From: Sesamum alatum
Lineage: Eukaryota > Streptophyta > Magnoliopsida > Lamiales > Pedaliaceae
Assembly (NCBI GenBank): GCA_034509735.1
Contig: JACGWO010000003.1
Coordinates: forward strand, 42,454,873 to 42,518,872
Length of the DNA: 64,000 bases
Direction of reading: 5' to 3'
Shown: piece after piece, positions 43,037 to 54,276 of the stretch
How the letters are laid out: every line of letters begins with the position of its first letter
Numbering within the stretch: the stretch's first letter is position 1
Program-made: the position numbers and the translations under genes
Notes under the pieces: generated by a model
What the model saw: only the letters and a program-made list of their open reading frames with translations
The model's database searches: none
Told to the model about the DNA's origin: nothing

Positions 43037-45729
43037 ATTTGGAATTCGTTCTTCAATCCAGTAATTTCTCATATGCTGCTTGTTCTCAAGAAAAGTTAAT
43101 TATTCGACCATCATCAGCAAAAATAGAGAATGAATCTCTCACATTTCTGGCACGTATACAAGGCGATATTTGTGGCCCAATCCACCCGCCATGTGGACCA
43201 TTTCGATATTTCATGATTTTTGATGCATTACTAGATGGTAACATGTGCCTTTGTTATCATTTCGCAACCTGGAGTTTGCGAGATTGCTTGCTCAATTAAT
43301 TAGATTACGAGCACTTTTTCTTGATTATCCAATTAAGAAAATACCCTTGATAATGCTGGAGAATTCACTTCTCAAACTTTCCATGACTATTATATGTCTA
43401 TTGGAATTGATGTTGAACATCCTGTAGCACATGTTCATACATAGAATAGTCTTGCAAAATCATTCATTAAGCGTTTGCAATTAATTGTAAGACCATTGCT
43501 TAGGAATCAAAACTTCCCATTTTTTTGTTGAGGGACATGCTATTTTGCATATAGCAGCACTAATTCGAATTAGCCCAACAAGTTATCACAAATCCTCTCT
43601 CCAACAATTGGTTTTTGGTCAGGAACCTAATACTTCCCATTTAATTGTTTTTGGGTGAGCGGTATGTGTTCCGATTGCTCCACCACAACGCACTAAGATG
43701 GGTCCTCAACGGAGGTTGGGAATTTATGTTGGATTTGAGTCTCCTTCCACAATAAAGTATCTTGAATTATTTACGGTTCGATTAGCCAATTGTCATTTTG
43801 ATGGTTAGTTTTCTCAACATTAGAGGGAAAGAGTAAGCAGCTAGAAAATGAAATTTGTTGGAATGAATTATCATTATCTCATCTTGATCCTCGTACTAAT
43901 TAAAGTGAACTGGAAATTCATTTGCAAAGTCTAGCAAATCAATTGCCAGATGCATTTACTGACCCAAAATGAGTAACTAAATCTCATGTTCCAACCGCTA
44001 ATGCTCCGGTAAAATTTGATGTCCTTGTCGGACAAGTTAATATTGCAAATGAGCCTACAACACGCCTGAAGCGAGGTATAAAAATCCGCGAAAAGGAAAA
44101 GGAGCTATGAATCAAGATGGCCAAATTGAGGATATAATTCCCGAAGAGTCTCCAGTCATAATTAATATGTTAGTTCCAAAAGAACTTAGGTACCTGAAAT
44201 TCATGAAAATGAAGAGATCTCTATAAATTATGTCCTGAATGGAATATGTTGGAACCAAAATGAAGTCATCGTTGACGATGTTTTTGCATATAATGTAGCA
44301 TTGTAATAAATGATAATGAGGATCATGAACCAAAGTCTGTTCAAGAATGCAGACAAAGAAATGATTGGCCAAAATGGAAAGACACAATTGAGGCTGAATT
44401 AAACTCGCTTGCACTGCGAAATATTTTTTGACCTGTAGTCCGTACATCTGAAGATGAAAAATCAGTGGGATACAAATGGATATTTGTGCGAAAACGAAAT
44501 GAGAAAGGTGAAATTTTCAGATATAAAGTAAGACTTGTTGCTCAAGGGTTTTCGCAAAGACCCGGTATTGAATATGGAGAGACTTACTCTCCTGTGGTGG
44601 ATGCAACTACTTTTCGATACTTAATTAGTCTGGCAGTAAAAAAAGGCCTTGATTTACATCTACTAGATGTCGTTACAGGCGACCTATATAGCTCACTTGA
44701 TAATGATATCTATATGAAACTCCCTAAAGGATTTCATTTGCCCTAAGCATACAATTCAAGTTCTTGAGAACATTATTCTATTAAATTAAATAAATCCCTT
44801 TATGGGTTGAAGCAATTTGGATGAATGAGATATAATAGTCTCAATGATCATTTGTTGAAAGAAGAATACAAAAATCCCATTTGTCCATGTATTTCCATGA
44901 GAAGGTCTGGAAATGAATTTGTTATAATTGTAGTCTATTTCGATGACTTAAACATTATTGGAACTTCAAAAGAGCTTCCAAAGGCTATAAACTGCTTAAA
45001 GAAAGAGTTTGAGATGACAGATTTAGGAAGAACAAAATATTGTCATGGATTGCAAGTTGAACATTTACAGAATGGAATCCTTGTGCATCAAGAAGCTTAT
45101 ATCGCTAAGGTTATATGGAAAAATCACATCCATTGAGCCCTCCAATGGTTGTAAGATCATTAAAGTTGAAGAATGATTTTTTTAGACCTCGAGAAGGTGA
45201 TAAAGAATTACTTGGTCCTGAAGTACCAGATCTTAGTGCAATTGGAGCACTAATGTATCTTGCTAACCATACTAACATTTGCTATTAATTTATTAGCAAG
45301 ATATAGTTCTTCACCCACGCGAAGGCCTTGGAATGTAATTAATCATATACTTCGCTATCTTTGAGCAATTTTATGGCGATCAATGAAGCAAACAATAACA
45401 GTCACCTCATCGAATCATGCCGAAATTATATCAATACATGAGGCAACTCAAGAATGTATTTAGTTGAGATCCATGATTCGACACATCCGAGGGACTTGTG
45501 GATTATCATTTGAAAGATTATCCTAACGATTTGATAGGAAGATAATGTGGTATGTATTTCACCAAAATTCTCCTTCGCTCATGATCTTCAAAAGAATGAT
45601 GATATTGATGTTCAGCAAATCAGTTCAAGTGACAATCTAGTAGATTTGTTCACCAAGGCACTTCTTACTGCAACATTTCAGAAGCTAGTCCATAATATTG
45701 GTGTTTGTCACCTCAAAGATCTCAATTGA
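43037..45729 (+). pseudogene. Copia pol relic (integrase, reverse transcriptase, RNase H end)
   Basis: Integrase N-terminal part (ARIQGDICGPIHPPCGPFRY, 43,160-43,215), a decayed integrase core to about 43,700, reverse transcriptase (KWIFVRKRNEKGEIFRYKVR near 44,475-44,535; VAQGFSQRPGIEYGETYSPV; VIVVYFDDLNIIG near 44,925-44,960, so the catalytic YVDD reads YFDD) and the C-terminal LVDLFTKALLTATFQKLVHN near 45,640-45,700. Frameshifts and stops are numerous. Together with 42,104-42,271 and the LTR at 45,947 it forms one broken element. Confidence 0.85.
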
Positions 45730-45946
45730 TATTTTAATGAGGGGGAGTAAATACACGCTACGCTCTTTTTTCCTTGACTATGGTTTTTTCCACTGGGTTT
45801 TCCTGGTAAGATTTTTAATGATGCAGTATATAATCACGTATTAAAGAATAATGTACTCTTTTCCCTTCACTAGGTTTTTGTTCGAGGTTTTTTCTATTAA
45901 GGTTTTAACAAGGCATATTCTTGATTAATGAATATCCAAGTGAGAG

Positions 45947-46186
45947 TGTTATGAAATTTAAAGTTGTGGATGTTCATATTAATCTCCCATACTCTTTGCA
46001 TTTCTCATAAATTATAAGCTCTTGTGGTTCATCTCCCCTCATCAAAGATGAGACTTTTGGTTGTAATCTTGGAGCCTATAAATAGGCCATTTTATTTGTA
46101 TACTGACAATGAGAAATATACAAAATACTTTCTTTTCCTCTCAATTCCAATTCTCATATTACTGCACTTTTATATTAGTTTTATCA
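45947..46186 (+). mobile_element. 3' LTR of the broken copia element (approximate)
   Basis: Starts TGTTATGAAATTTAAAG after a purine-rich tract (AAGTGAGAG) and contains TATAAATAGG near 46,078. Its end is uncertain, here taken at the CA in TTATCA. It follows the C-terminal pol sequence at the expected place. Confidence 0.5.
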
Positions 46187-46283
46187 CGTACCTCAGTTAT
46201 TTGCAATTAATCCTAGTTAAGATGGCGTACATACATTTTGAAACTTTAATTGAATATCAACAACCGCGTAATGCATTTTTGGT

Positions 46284-47056
46284 GGGTAAAACAATTTACC
46301 CCTTGTGTTATTGGACAAGTGCAAAAAAATCCCTATGAAAAATCAAATTGCAGAAAACTCTTCTATGCTTTTAGAAATGGTTCAATTTACCCTCCTGGAG
46401 CTAGCACGCGCTCCTTCCACGATTTTCTTTATCATTTTAAACAATAAATCATTTTTTATATCTTAAATTTTGAACGGTTGGATTTAATTTACTTTCAATC
46501 TAATGGTTAATATGAATTTATCCAATGAACGGCTGGGATTAAATGTCATCAATGGTTCAGATTTAAGCATATTATATATATTATTATTTGTTATATACAA
46601 ATATTATATATATATATAACATTACATAAATATATATTATTTATTTGTATATACATATGTACATAAATATATACAGTCGTGGCTCGCCATCGCCTCCAGC
46701 TGCTGCTCGCCACCGCAACCCCTGCCCTTACCCCCGCCCCACCAGTCCCCTTGCCCCAAGCCCCCTGCGACCGTGCCCTACCAGTTGGCCCCCTGCGACC
46801 CCACCCCAAGGCCTCTGTCAGCCATCCCACTAGCCCTTGCCCCTAGCCCCCGCCCCACCAGTCACCCAGCCCCACTAGGCCCCAACCCCACCAGTCACCC
46901 AACCCCACCAGGCCCTAACCCCTCCTCCCCCGTCCGCCTTGAAACCCTTCCCCCAATACACCCGTCGCTGAGAGCCCTTTCCGCAGCTGACTCGGCGCTA
47001 CAATCATCTCCCACCACCCACCGCTGCAACCCCTCCTCCCCGTCCCCACCGATGCA

Positions 47057-47087
<31 letters not shown>

Positions 47088-47488
47088 ATGTATACATATA
47101 TATTGTATATATATATGTATACTTATATAACTAATGGGTTAAATGCAAATTACCCCCCTGTGATATTGGAAATGAGCAAATTACCCCCCTGTGAATTTTT
47201 TTTTTATCAAATTACCCCCCTGTGTTTTTAAAAATAGAGCAATTAAACCCCTCACACCCATGCGGTTCACGCGCATTTTTCAAATTTTTTAGATTTTTTT
47301 TATTTTATCATAAAAATTATGTTTTACATCTTTATTTGTAGCCTTTGGATCTAATTGAATCTAAGGCCCAAATTCAACTTATAAGATCAATGGTCTAGAT
47401 TTAAAAGCATATATTTATTTAATATATATTTATATAAATTTAATTAGAAATATATGTATAATATATCTTTATTAATTAGAAATATATG

Positions 47489-47520
<32 letters not shown>

Positions 47521-48594
47521 AAGATGGGGGAAGGCTGGACGGAGGGGAGGGCGGCGGCCGACGGCACTGGAAGGTTGGAGGGAGAGGACGGCCGCCGAAG
47601 GCACCGGGAGGTTGGGAGGGAGGGGGAGGGGCATGGGGAACGGGGGAAGGAGGGGGCGACGGCGGAGAGGTGGAGATGTGGGCGACAGATCTGGTGGCAG
47701 GCGGGCAGGGAAGGTGGCGGCTGGGGCGGGTGGTGGGGGGCGACGGGGAACAGGAGAAAGAGGGGGCGACGACGAAGAGGTGGAGATGGGGGCGGCAGAT
47801 CTAGTGGTGGGCGGGCGGGGAAGGTGGCGGCTGCGACAAGTAGGAAAGTGGCGGCTGTGGCGGGTGGTGGGGTGGCGCGGGGAAAGGTGGCGGCCAGTGG
47901 TAGGTGGGGGGGGAGGGAAGGCGGCGGAAGGTGGAGGTGGAGGTGGGGGGAAGGTGGCGAAAGGTGGGGGGGGGGGAGCTTTATTTATTTTTAAATAAAA
48001 AATATCTATTATTATAAATATTATACATATATATAATAATAATAATAAATATTATAATATATTTAAATATAAAATAATATATTTTATTTTTAAAAATCAA
48101 GTAAACCTCGCACTTTACGCGCATGAAGTACACTGCACGGGCCAAGGGGGTAAATTGCTTCTTTCTTAAAAAACATAAGGGGTAATTTGGTATTTCTTTT
48201 TTCACAGGGGGATAATTTGCACATTTTCTATATCACAGGGGAGTAGCATGCATTTTTCCCTATAAATAATATATACAATTAAAGATGTATAATTTTTCTA
48301 AAATATATAAAATTATATATAAATATAATAAAATTTTATTATATTTATAAATAATGTTGATGAGATCTAACCCATTCATCTAAATGATATTAAATCTTTT
48401 AAAATAAAGATAAAAATATCATTTTAAAAACTTAAAATTTTAGAAAAATAAAAAATGGCATGTGATATCCACCAGCTGCGTCAAAGGGGTAAATTGTATC
48501 ATTTCTAAAAACAACGGGTTTTTTGCACTATGTTTCTTCACAGGGTTTTTTTGCAATTTTTCGATAACATAGGGGAGTAAATTATATTTTACCC
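46284..48594. mobile_element. Outer foldback element with C-rich core
   Basis: The left arm GGGTAAAACAATTTACCCC with the AGTGCAAAAAAATCCCTATG and GAAATGGTTCAATTTACCC phrases is matched by the inverse of 48,480-48,594 (GGGGTAAATTGTATCATTTC ... GAGTAAATTATATTTTACCC). Inside lies a C-rich block (46,680-47,050) with repeats of CCCCACCAGTCACCCAGCCC type and a CT microsatellite (47,061-47,088). A second, similar element (47,136-48,260) is nested in it. Proline-rich frames here are compositional, not genes. Confidence 0.6.
47136..48260. mobile_element. Inner foldback element with G-rich core
   Basis: The left arm (GGGTTAAATGCAAATTACCC, CCCTGTGATATTGGAAATGA, GAGCAATTAAACCCC) is the inverse of the right arm (CAAGGGGGTAAATTGCTTC, CACAGGGGGATAATTTGC, CAGGGGAGTAGCATGCATTT). 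The core 47,506-47,985 is a GA microsatellite then a GGTGG/GGCGG-rich stretch with very strong G-over-C skew. It is the same kind of element as its host but with the GC-rich core in the opposite orientation. Confidence 0.65.
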
Positions 48595-49682
48595 AGTTTT
48601 GGTCATGTAATTTAGGTTATTTGATATATTAGTCTTTTATCTTTTTAAAATAGCATTTTAGTTCGATATCTTTTTAATTTTTATAATTTCGGTCCTTTTT
48701 TGCTTGGGCCATTTATTTTTACCATGACATTTGAGTACTGATAAAATGCTATAACTTTTGCAATAATTATCGAGACAAATCTCTTTCATTTTGCCTATAA
48801 CACTACAAAAAAAAGCGGTGATTGAGACAGTACCAGGAATGGTTTTTTTTATTATTTGGAACGGTAAATAATTAATTTGAACTTTTTGGACTGCAATTAG
48901 GAATGGTTCAGGAACGGGAGGCTATCCGTAGCAATAAGAGGCGATCCTAATTATTAGGAACGGTGATGAGATTACCGTTCCTATTTGGGAACGGTGTTTG
49001 CCACTATGCGGTTGTACCGTTCCTAATTACCTTTGGACGTATAATTTTGATTTTTTTCCATTTGGAACACTTATAAACAGTAGGAACGGTACAAAGCAAA
49101 ATAAATCGAGCAATTAGGAACGGTGTTTAGAACTTAGTTTGGAACAATCTGGTTATGTTGTAGATAGAATTTAGCATGGTTTCTGGAATACATATAGGAA
49201 CGGTACATTGTAGAGATTAGGACCGGTATCTGGAATACATTTTGTCGCGACCATTAGGAACGGTTTTTGCACTCAAACGTTGGAATGAAGTTTTGGACCG
49301 GTTTTTAGTATTGTCTTTAGAACGAAAGCCTAACCACGAAAGGATTCATTTTGGAATATTATTAGGCACGGTAGATTCCGTCTTTTAGGAACGGTTCACG
49401 TGTAGCATTGGAATAGTTTTTGGCATCGGTCTTTGGCACGGTAATTCTCGTGAAAAAATCAAAGATAGGAACGGTACGGTGCGAATACGGACCGTCTAAA
49501 GTATCGTTCCTAATTTTATGATTTTTGTTTATATTAATAGTTTTTATCATTTAAATTAATAATAATATTTTAATTATATAATTAATATTTAAATATGAAA
49601 AAATGCATAATTTAGAAATAAAAATTATATTAAATACGGATATTATCCGATTTGATTACAAAACAAAAAAAATATACATAAT

Positions 49683-51251
49683 TTACTCTTCGTCCCTATC
49701 GGCCTCGTCCATCTCGTCAATATCTCTAGGAGGCCGTGACGGGCCGGCGCCGTAGCGACTGGTCTGCATGTCCTTGATCATGCCCATGAGGTCCGCCATC
49801 ATCTCCTCGAGGCGGCTCAACCGATCCTCCATGTTTGACGGAGGCGCTGGCTCTGGCGCGGGAGCTAGCGCTGGCGCTGGCGAGGTAACAGCTTGGCTGA
49901 GCGCCAGGGCCTCAGAACCAAGACCAAATACCCGGCTCTTGTTCTTGCCCCCCGACGCAGCTCAGCCACGTCTGCTGCTCGGTCTGCTGCGCCACCGAGG
50001 CCTCTGATTCGGAAGCAGGATCCTCAAGGGCCTAAAACTGATGATCCTCCATCATTTTCTGGAACATCTCCTGCAAAAATAATTACAATAAATTAGAAAA
50101 CTTAAAATATTTAAAAAAAATACTGTATTATATATTAATCACAACTTACCGCCACCTCCGCTAGCCTCGACTCGCTCCAGCCGCCGTCGGTCTTCTTCTT
50201 GTAGCATCTGGAGAATAACCCCATCTGCTTCACTGGCCGGCCTAGATGCTCCTCCTGTAAAAAGAAATGGCAAACAGTTATTACAATTTTAATTTAATAG
50301 TAATAAATAATTAAAATAACATTAAATAACTTACCATTTTCGCTTGTGCATACCGACGGAGACAGATCCCCCGCGGTACACAGTAGTGGGCGGCCGGGTT
50401 GGCGTTCCGGTTCGCCTTGTTCTTCTCGCACTCCTTCTGGAACTCCGGGGAAGCCCAGTACAGGAGGAGCTGCCGCCACACCTCATTCGCCAGCCACAGA
50501 GGCTTCTGCAGCGACTGTCTAGCGAGGACGAACTTCTTCCTCAAGAACTTCCCCACCCAGACATGGAAGATCTTGAACATCGACTCGTCGTCGGCGTCCC
50601 ACCAGTACGTCATCGGTATTAAAAAATATATATATAAATATCTTTTAACTTAGATTGTTAAAATATTTAAAAAATAAAATTAATTCATGTTACCTTCAAG
50701 CTCTCGAACCAAAAATGCTGGTGCTCTAGCGGCACCTGGCGCAAACAGTCCCAAGGGTGGGGATAGTGTCCTTGCACGACCGCGTACATGCGCTCGTGGA
50801 TCTTCCGATCACGACTGAAATTACAAAATAATTAGTATGTCATAAAAATATTAATTTAAATTACAAAAAAAAAAATTAAAAACATACATTGTAACTCACA
50901 TCGGCGAGTGTGATGTATTGGCGCGCGGATGGTGGTTGGAGTGGTGGGGGTGGTGGGGGTGGTGGTGGTGTGGTAGCCCATGGACGGGCCGGATCGACCG
51001 CCGGTGTGGTAGTGGATGGTCCAGCGCAGCAGTAGACGCATCGGGCTGCTGATCCGGAACAGGTGGTGTGGGTGCCTGATCCGCCGGCGTAGGTGGTGCA
51101 GGTGCGGATCTGTCGGTGGTGATGGTGGTCGAAAAACTGCTTCCCCATCCTGGGAAGCAACGGTGGCCGGCGGTATAGCCAGTTCGCCGCGACCGCGGCC
51201 ACGACCACGACCACGACCACCTCCTCGGGGTGGAAAATCCCGATCAGACAT
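49683..51251 (-). pseudogene. TNPA-like Transposase_24 gene (element 4)
   Basis: Starts MSDRDFPPRGGGRGRGRG at 51,249-51,251; this Arg/Gly-rich start is the best preserved of the three copies and could bind nucleic acid. Later parts carry DDESMFKIFHVWVGKFLRKK (50,311-50,613), the Lys-rich KANRNANPA region, a GTAAG donor after AAAATG, and a tail DIDEMDEADRDEE ending at TAA 49,683-49,685. Frameshifts in the proline-rich first exon and near 49,960 make it a probable pseudogene. It has no inverted duplication in the last exon. Presumed partner of the TNPD-type transposase. Confidence 0.7.
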
Positions 51252-51269
51252 TATCTAAAAAAAAACACA

Positions 51270-52560
51270 TAAGTATCAATTTATTTCAATAATGAAGATT
51301 TTCTAATGCAATTAATATATACGCAAACTAAATTCTACAACTGTACATATTTATACTAAATACCAATTTTACCCTAAAATTGCACGAATTCCTTCAAATT
51401 ATCATATTTTTAATTATTGAATTTATTGAAAAATTAAAATTTCCAGATTATTATAAAAATAAAAATTCCAAATTTTTAAAAAATTAAAAAATTCCAGAAT
51501 TTTAAAAAATTAAAAATTTCAAATTTTTAAAAAATTAAAAATTTCAGATTTTTAAAAAATTAAAATTTCAGATCTTTAAAAAATTCAAAAAATTCCAGAT
51601 TTTAAATATTTTGAAATTCCGATTTTTTAAAAAAATTAAAAATTCCAGATTTTCAAAAAATTAAAAATTCCAGATTTTTGAAATATTAAAAATACCAGAG
51701 TTTTAAAAAATTCAAAATTACAGATTTTAAATATTTTAAATTTCCAGATTTATAAAAAATTCCAGATTTTAATTATTTTAAATTTCCAGATTTATAAAAA
51801 ATTCCAGATTTTAAATATTTGAAATTCCAGATTTTAAATATTTTAAATTTCCAGATTTATAAGAAAATGGAAATTCCAGATTTTTAAAAAATTTAAAATA
51901 CCAGATTTTTAAAAAATTCAAAATTACAGATTTTTTCAATATTTTAAATTTCCAGATTTATAAAAAATTCCAGATTTTAAATATTTAAAATTCCAGAGTT
52001 TAAATATTTAAAAATTCCAGATTTTAAAATTCCAGATTTTTTAAATCATTATTTTCTAATAATTATGTTAAATTTGTAATTATTTTCTGAATTTTCTAAT
52101 AATTACTGAAAATTCACAAATAAAAACAGAAAATTTCAGAAATAATTACTGAAAATTAAAAAAAAAATTGCATAATTGCACAGAAAATTAATTGCATAAT
52201 TGCACAGAATATGTCATAATTACACCAATATTTCCAGAAATTACAATTACAGCCCTACATTTACAGAAATTACAATTACTGCCCAATATTTACAGAAATT
52301 ACAAACAAAACCCAAAAATACATATATCAAAAATTACAATTACAGCCCAAAAAATATTACTATTTACAGAAAATTTACAGAAATACTAGAAAATTACAGA
52401 AAATTCCCTAACTAAACAGAAATTACAGAAAATCCCCTAAGTATTCAAAAATTATAGAAAATCCCCTAAGTATTCAAAAATTACAGAAATTACATCATGA
52501 AATTACAAATATTACAACATAATATTACATGCATTTTAAAAAAAAAAAGATAAAAAAAGA
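51270..52560 (-). other. AT-rich probable intron with AAATTCCAGATTTT repeats (element 4)
   Basis: Dozens of imperfect copies of AAATTCCAGATTTTTAAAAA and then AATTACAGAAATTACAA phrases. Equivalent in place to 8,870-9,885 and 28,950-30,230, but built from a different short unit, so the repeats seem to have expanded separately in each copy. Non-coding. Confidence 0.5.
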
Positions 52561-52587
52561 GAAATAAAAGTAGGGTTTTTGGAAACC

Positions 52588-52915
52588 CTACTTGTTACTC
52601 CGACGGCGGAGGGATGGCGGCAGCTTGCAGCGGCGACTGACGACGGGTCTGTGGGGGGCGGCCGGAGGGGGAAGCACAGAGGCGCTGGTGGTGGCGGCCG
52701 GAGGAGAGACGCTCGTGGTTGCGGCCGTCGGTAGGTGGTGGTGGTGTCGTCGGTAGGTGGTGGTGTTGGCGTCGGTAGGTGGTGGTGGTGGTGGTGGTGG
52801 TGGCGTCGGTAGGCAGTGGTGGTGGAGAGGCAGATATTGGGTAGAGGGGGAAGAGGGAGAGGGAGAAATGGGGAAGAGGGAGAGGCAGAAATGGGTCAAA
52901 ATCGGCCAAGGGGTG
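52588..52915 (-). other. Leader exon of the TNPA-like gene (element 4)
   Basis: A GC-rich block with GGTGGTGGT and GGCGTCGGTAGG tandem phrases, ending at CCCTACTTG (52,583-52,591), the counterpart of ACTACCAAGTAGGG in the other copies. The long CT tract of elements 1 and 2 is replaced here by GGGAGAGGGAGAAATGGG-type purine repeats. Frames in it are low-complexity. Confidence 0.4.
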
Positions 52916-52974
52916 TATTTATATCAGGATTTAGGAATGGTACTATTTTATATTTACCGTTCCTAAGACCAGTC

Positions 52975-53120
52975 CTAAATAGAAAAACGACGTCGTTTTG
53001 TTTTTAAAACGACGACGTTTTACTACATATTACTTATAATAAACTTACTAGGAACGGTCGTGTAATGTTCAAGTGTTATAAGTACCGTTCCTAAGGAGGA
53101 AAACGACGTCGTTTCTTTAC
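52975..53120. promoter_or_regulatory. AAACGACGTCGTTT palindromes upstream of the TNPA-like leader
   Basis: Perfect or near-perfect palindromes AAACGACGTCGTTT at about 52,984 and 53,101, and a variant AAACGACGACGTTT near 53,008. Each has an ACGT core of the sort bound by plant bZIP-type factors. Worn versions sit at the same place in element 1 (about 8,490-8,530) and element 2 (about 30,612-30,650). Function inferred. Confidence 0.5.
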
Positions 53121-54276
53121 CTGTACATAGTTACCGTTCCTATTTCGACACCTTACCGTTCCTATATGTATTACAATGTTTTTGCTATTTTCTTAGATAA
53201 TAAATATAAAATACAAAAAAATACATTTCGAACACTTAGTTTATTAAATAAATGTATAGAATTGGATGTTTAAAAATTTAAAAAAATCTGTAATAATTTC
53301 CAAAAAATAGGTACACGTTCACAATATGAACTATTTTTGTATATTTATGTTTGTTAGTCTTTCACAGATGTAACTAGCATCCTATATTGTTGTACTGCAC
53401 GGCATAATCAGATTGTCAAAATTCCAATCAGACCGTTAGATATGATATAACACACAAAAGAAGACATTATATGTCGTTTTGAAATATTTCGGTGTGCGGA
53501 TCTTGAATTATCATATCCGGTCAGTATTTATCCTACAAAAAACAGATGCATCCTTAGATCCAGGTTACTGATTGGAAATCCAACCATTGGACATCAATTC
53601 ATATCCATAACCTTGTACGTGTTAAAAAATGGTGTCGATCCAGCTGACGGATGTTGAGATATCGGACAAATTGGTTGGAGGTGTACAATTAGGAACGGTT
53701 ACCTAATAAACAAAGTATTCCCAATACCGTTCCTATCATAAAAAACGATGTTGTTTCAGTGCACTAACACATGTACTGTTCCTATTAAAATCTGGAACGA
53801 TTATTTGTAGACATACCGTTCCAGTAGTTGAATTTCCCACCAATTTTTCATTGGGCGCCAAAATGAAATATTGGGCTACATTTAGGAACGGTCGTAGGTT
53901 TTGACCTACCGTTCCTAATTCAAATTTCCCTCATTTTTTTTTAATTAGCCGCCATATTTGAAATATTGTACCTCAATTAGGAACGGTAGGTATAAATTTT
54001 GGACCGTTCCTAATTCAAATTTTCCTCATTTTTTTTAATTAGCCGCCATATTTAAAATATTGTACCTTAAATAGGAACGGTAGTTATATATTTGTACCAT
54101 TCCTAATTCAAAATTTCCTCATTTTTTTTAATTAGCCGCCATATTTGAAATATTGTACCTCAAATAGGAAGGGTCCAGATAAATTTGACCGTTGAGTCGA
54201 TTCAAAAAATATTCATCAAATACAACTTTAATAATAACTGTGATAAAAAATTACAGAAAATTTTGAATTGGAAAAT

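Noticed and set aside
46773..47231. Pro-rich 152-codon frame resembling an extensin
   Set aside because: No Ser-Pro(n) extensin periodicity or signal peptide; it runs straight into a CT microsatellite and TA repeats.
47486..47998. Gly/Arg-rich frames of 150-170 codons
   Set aside because: These result from extreme G-rich composition without stops in several frames at once. No domain and no conserved start; it is the core of a foldback element.
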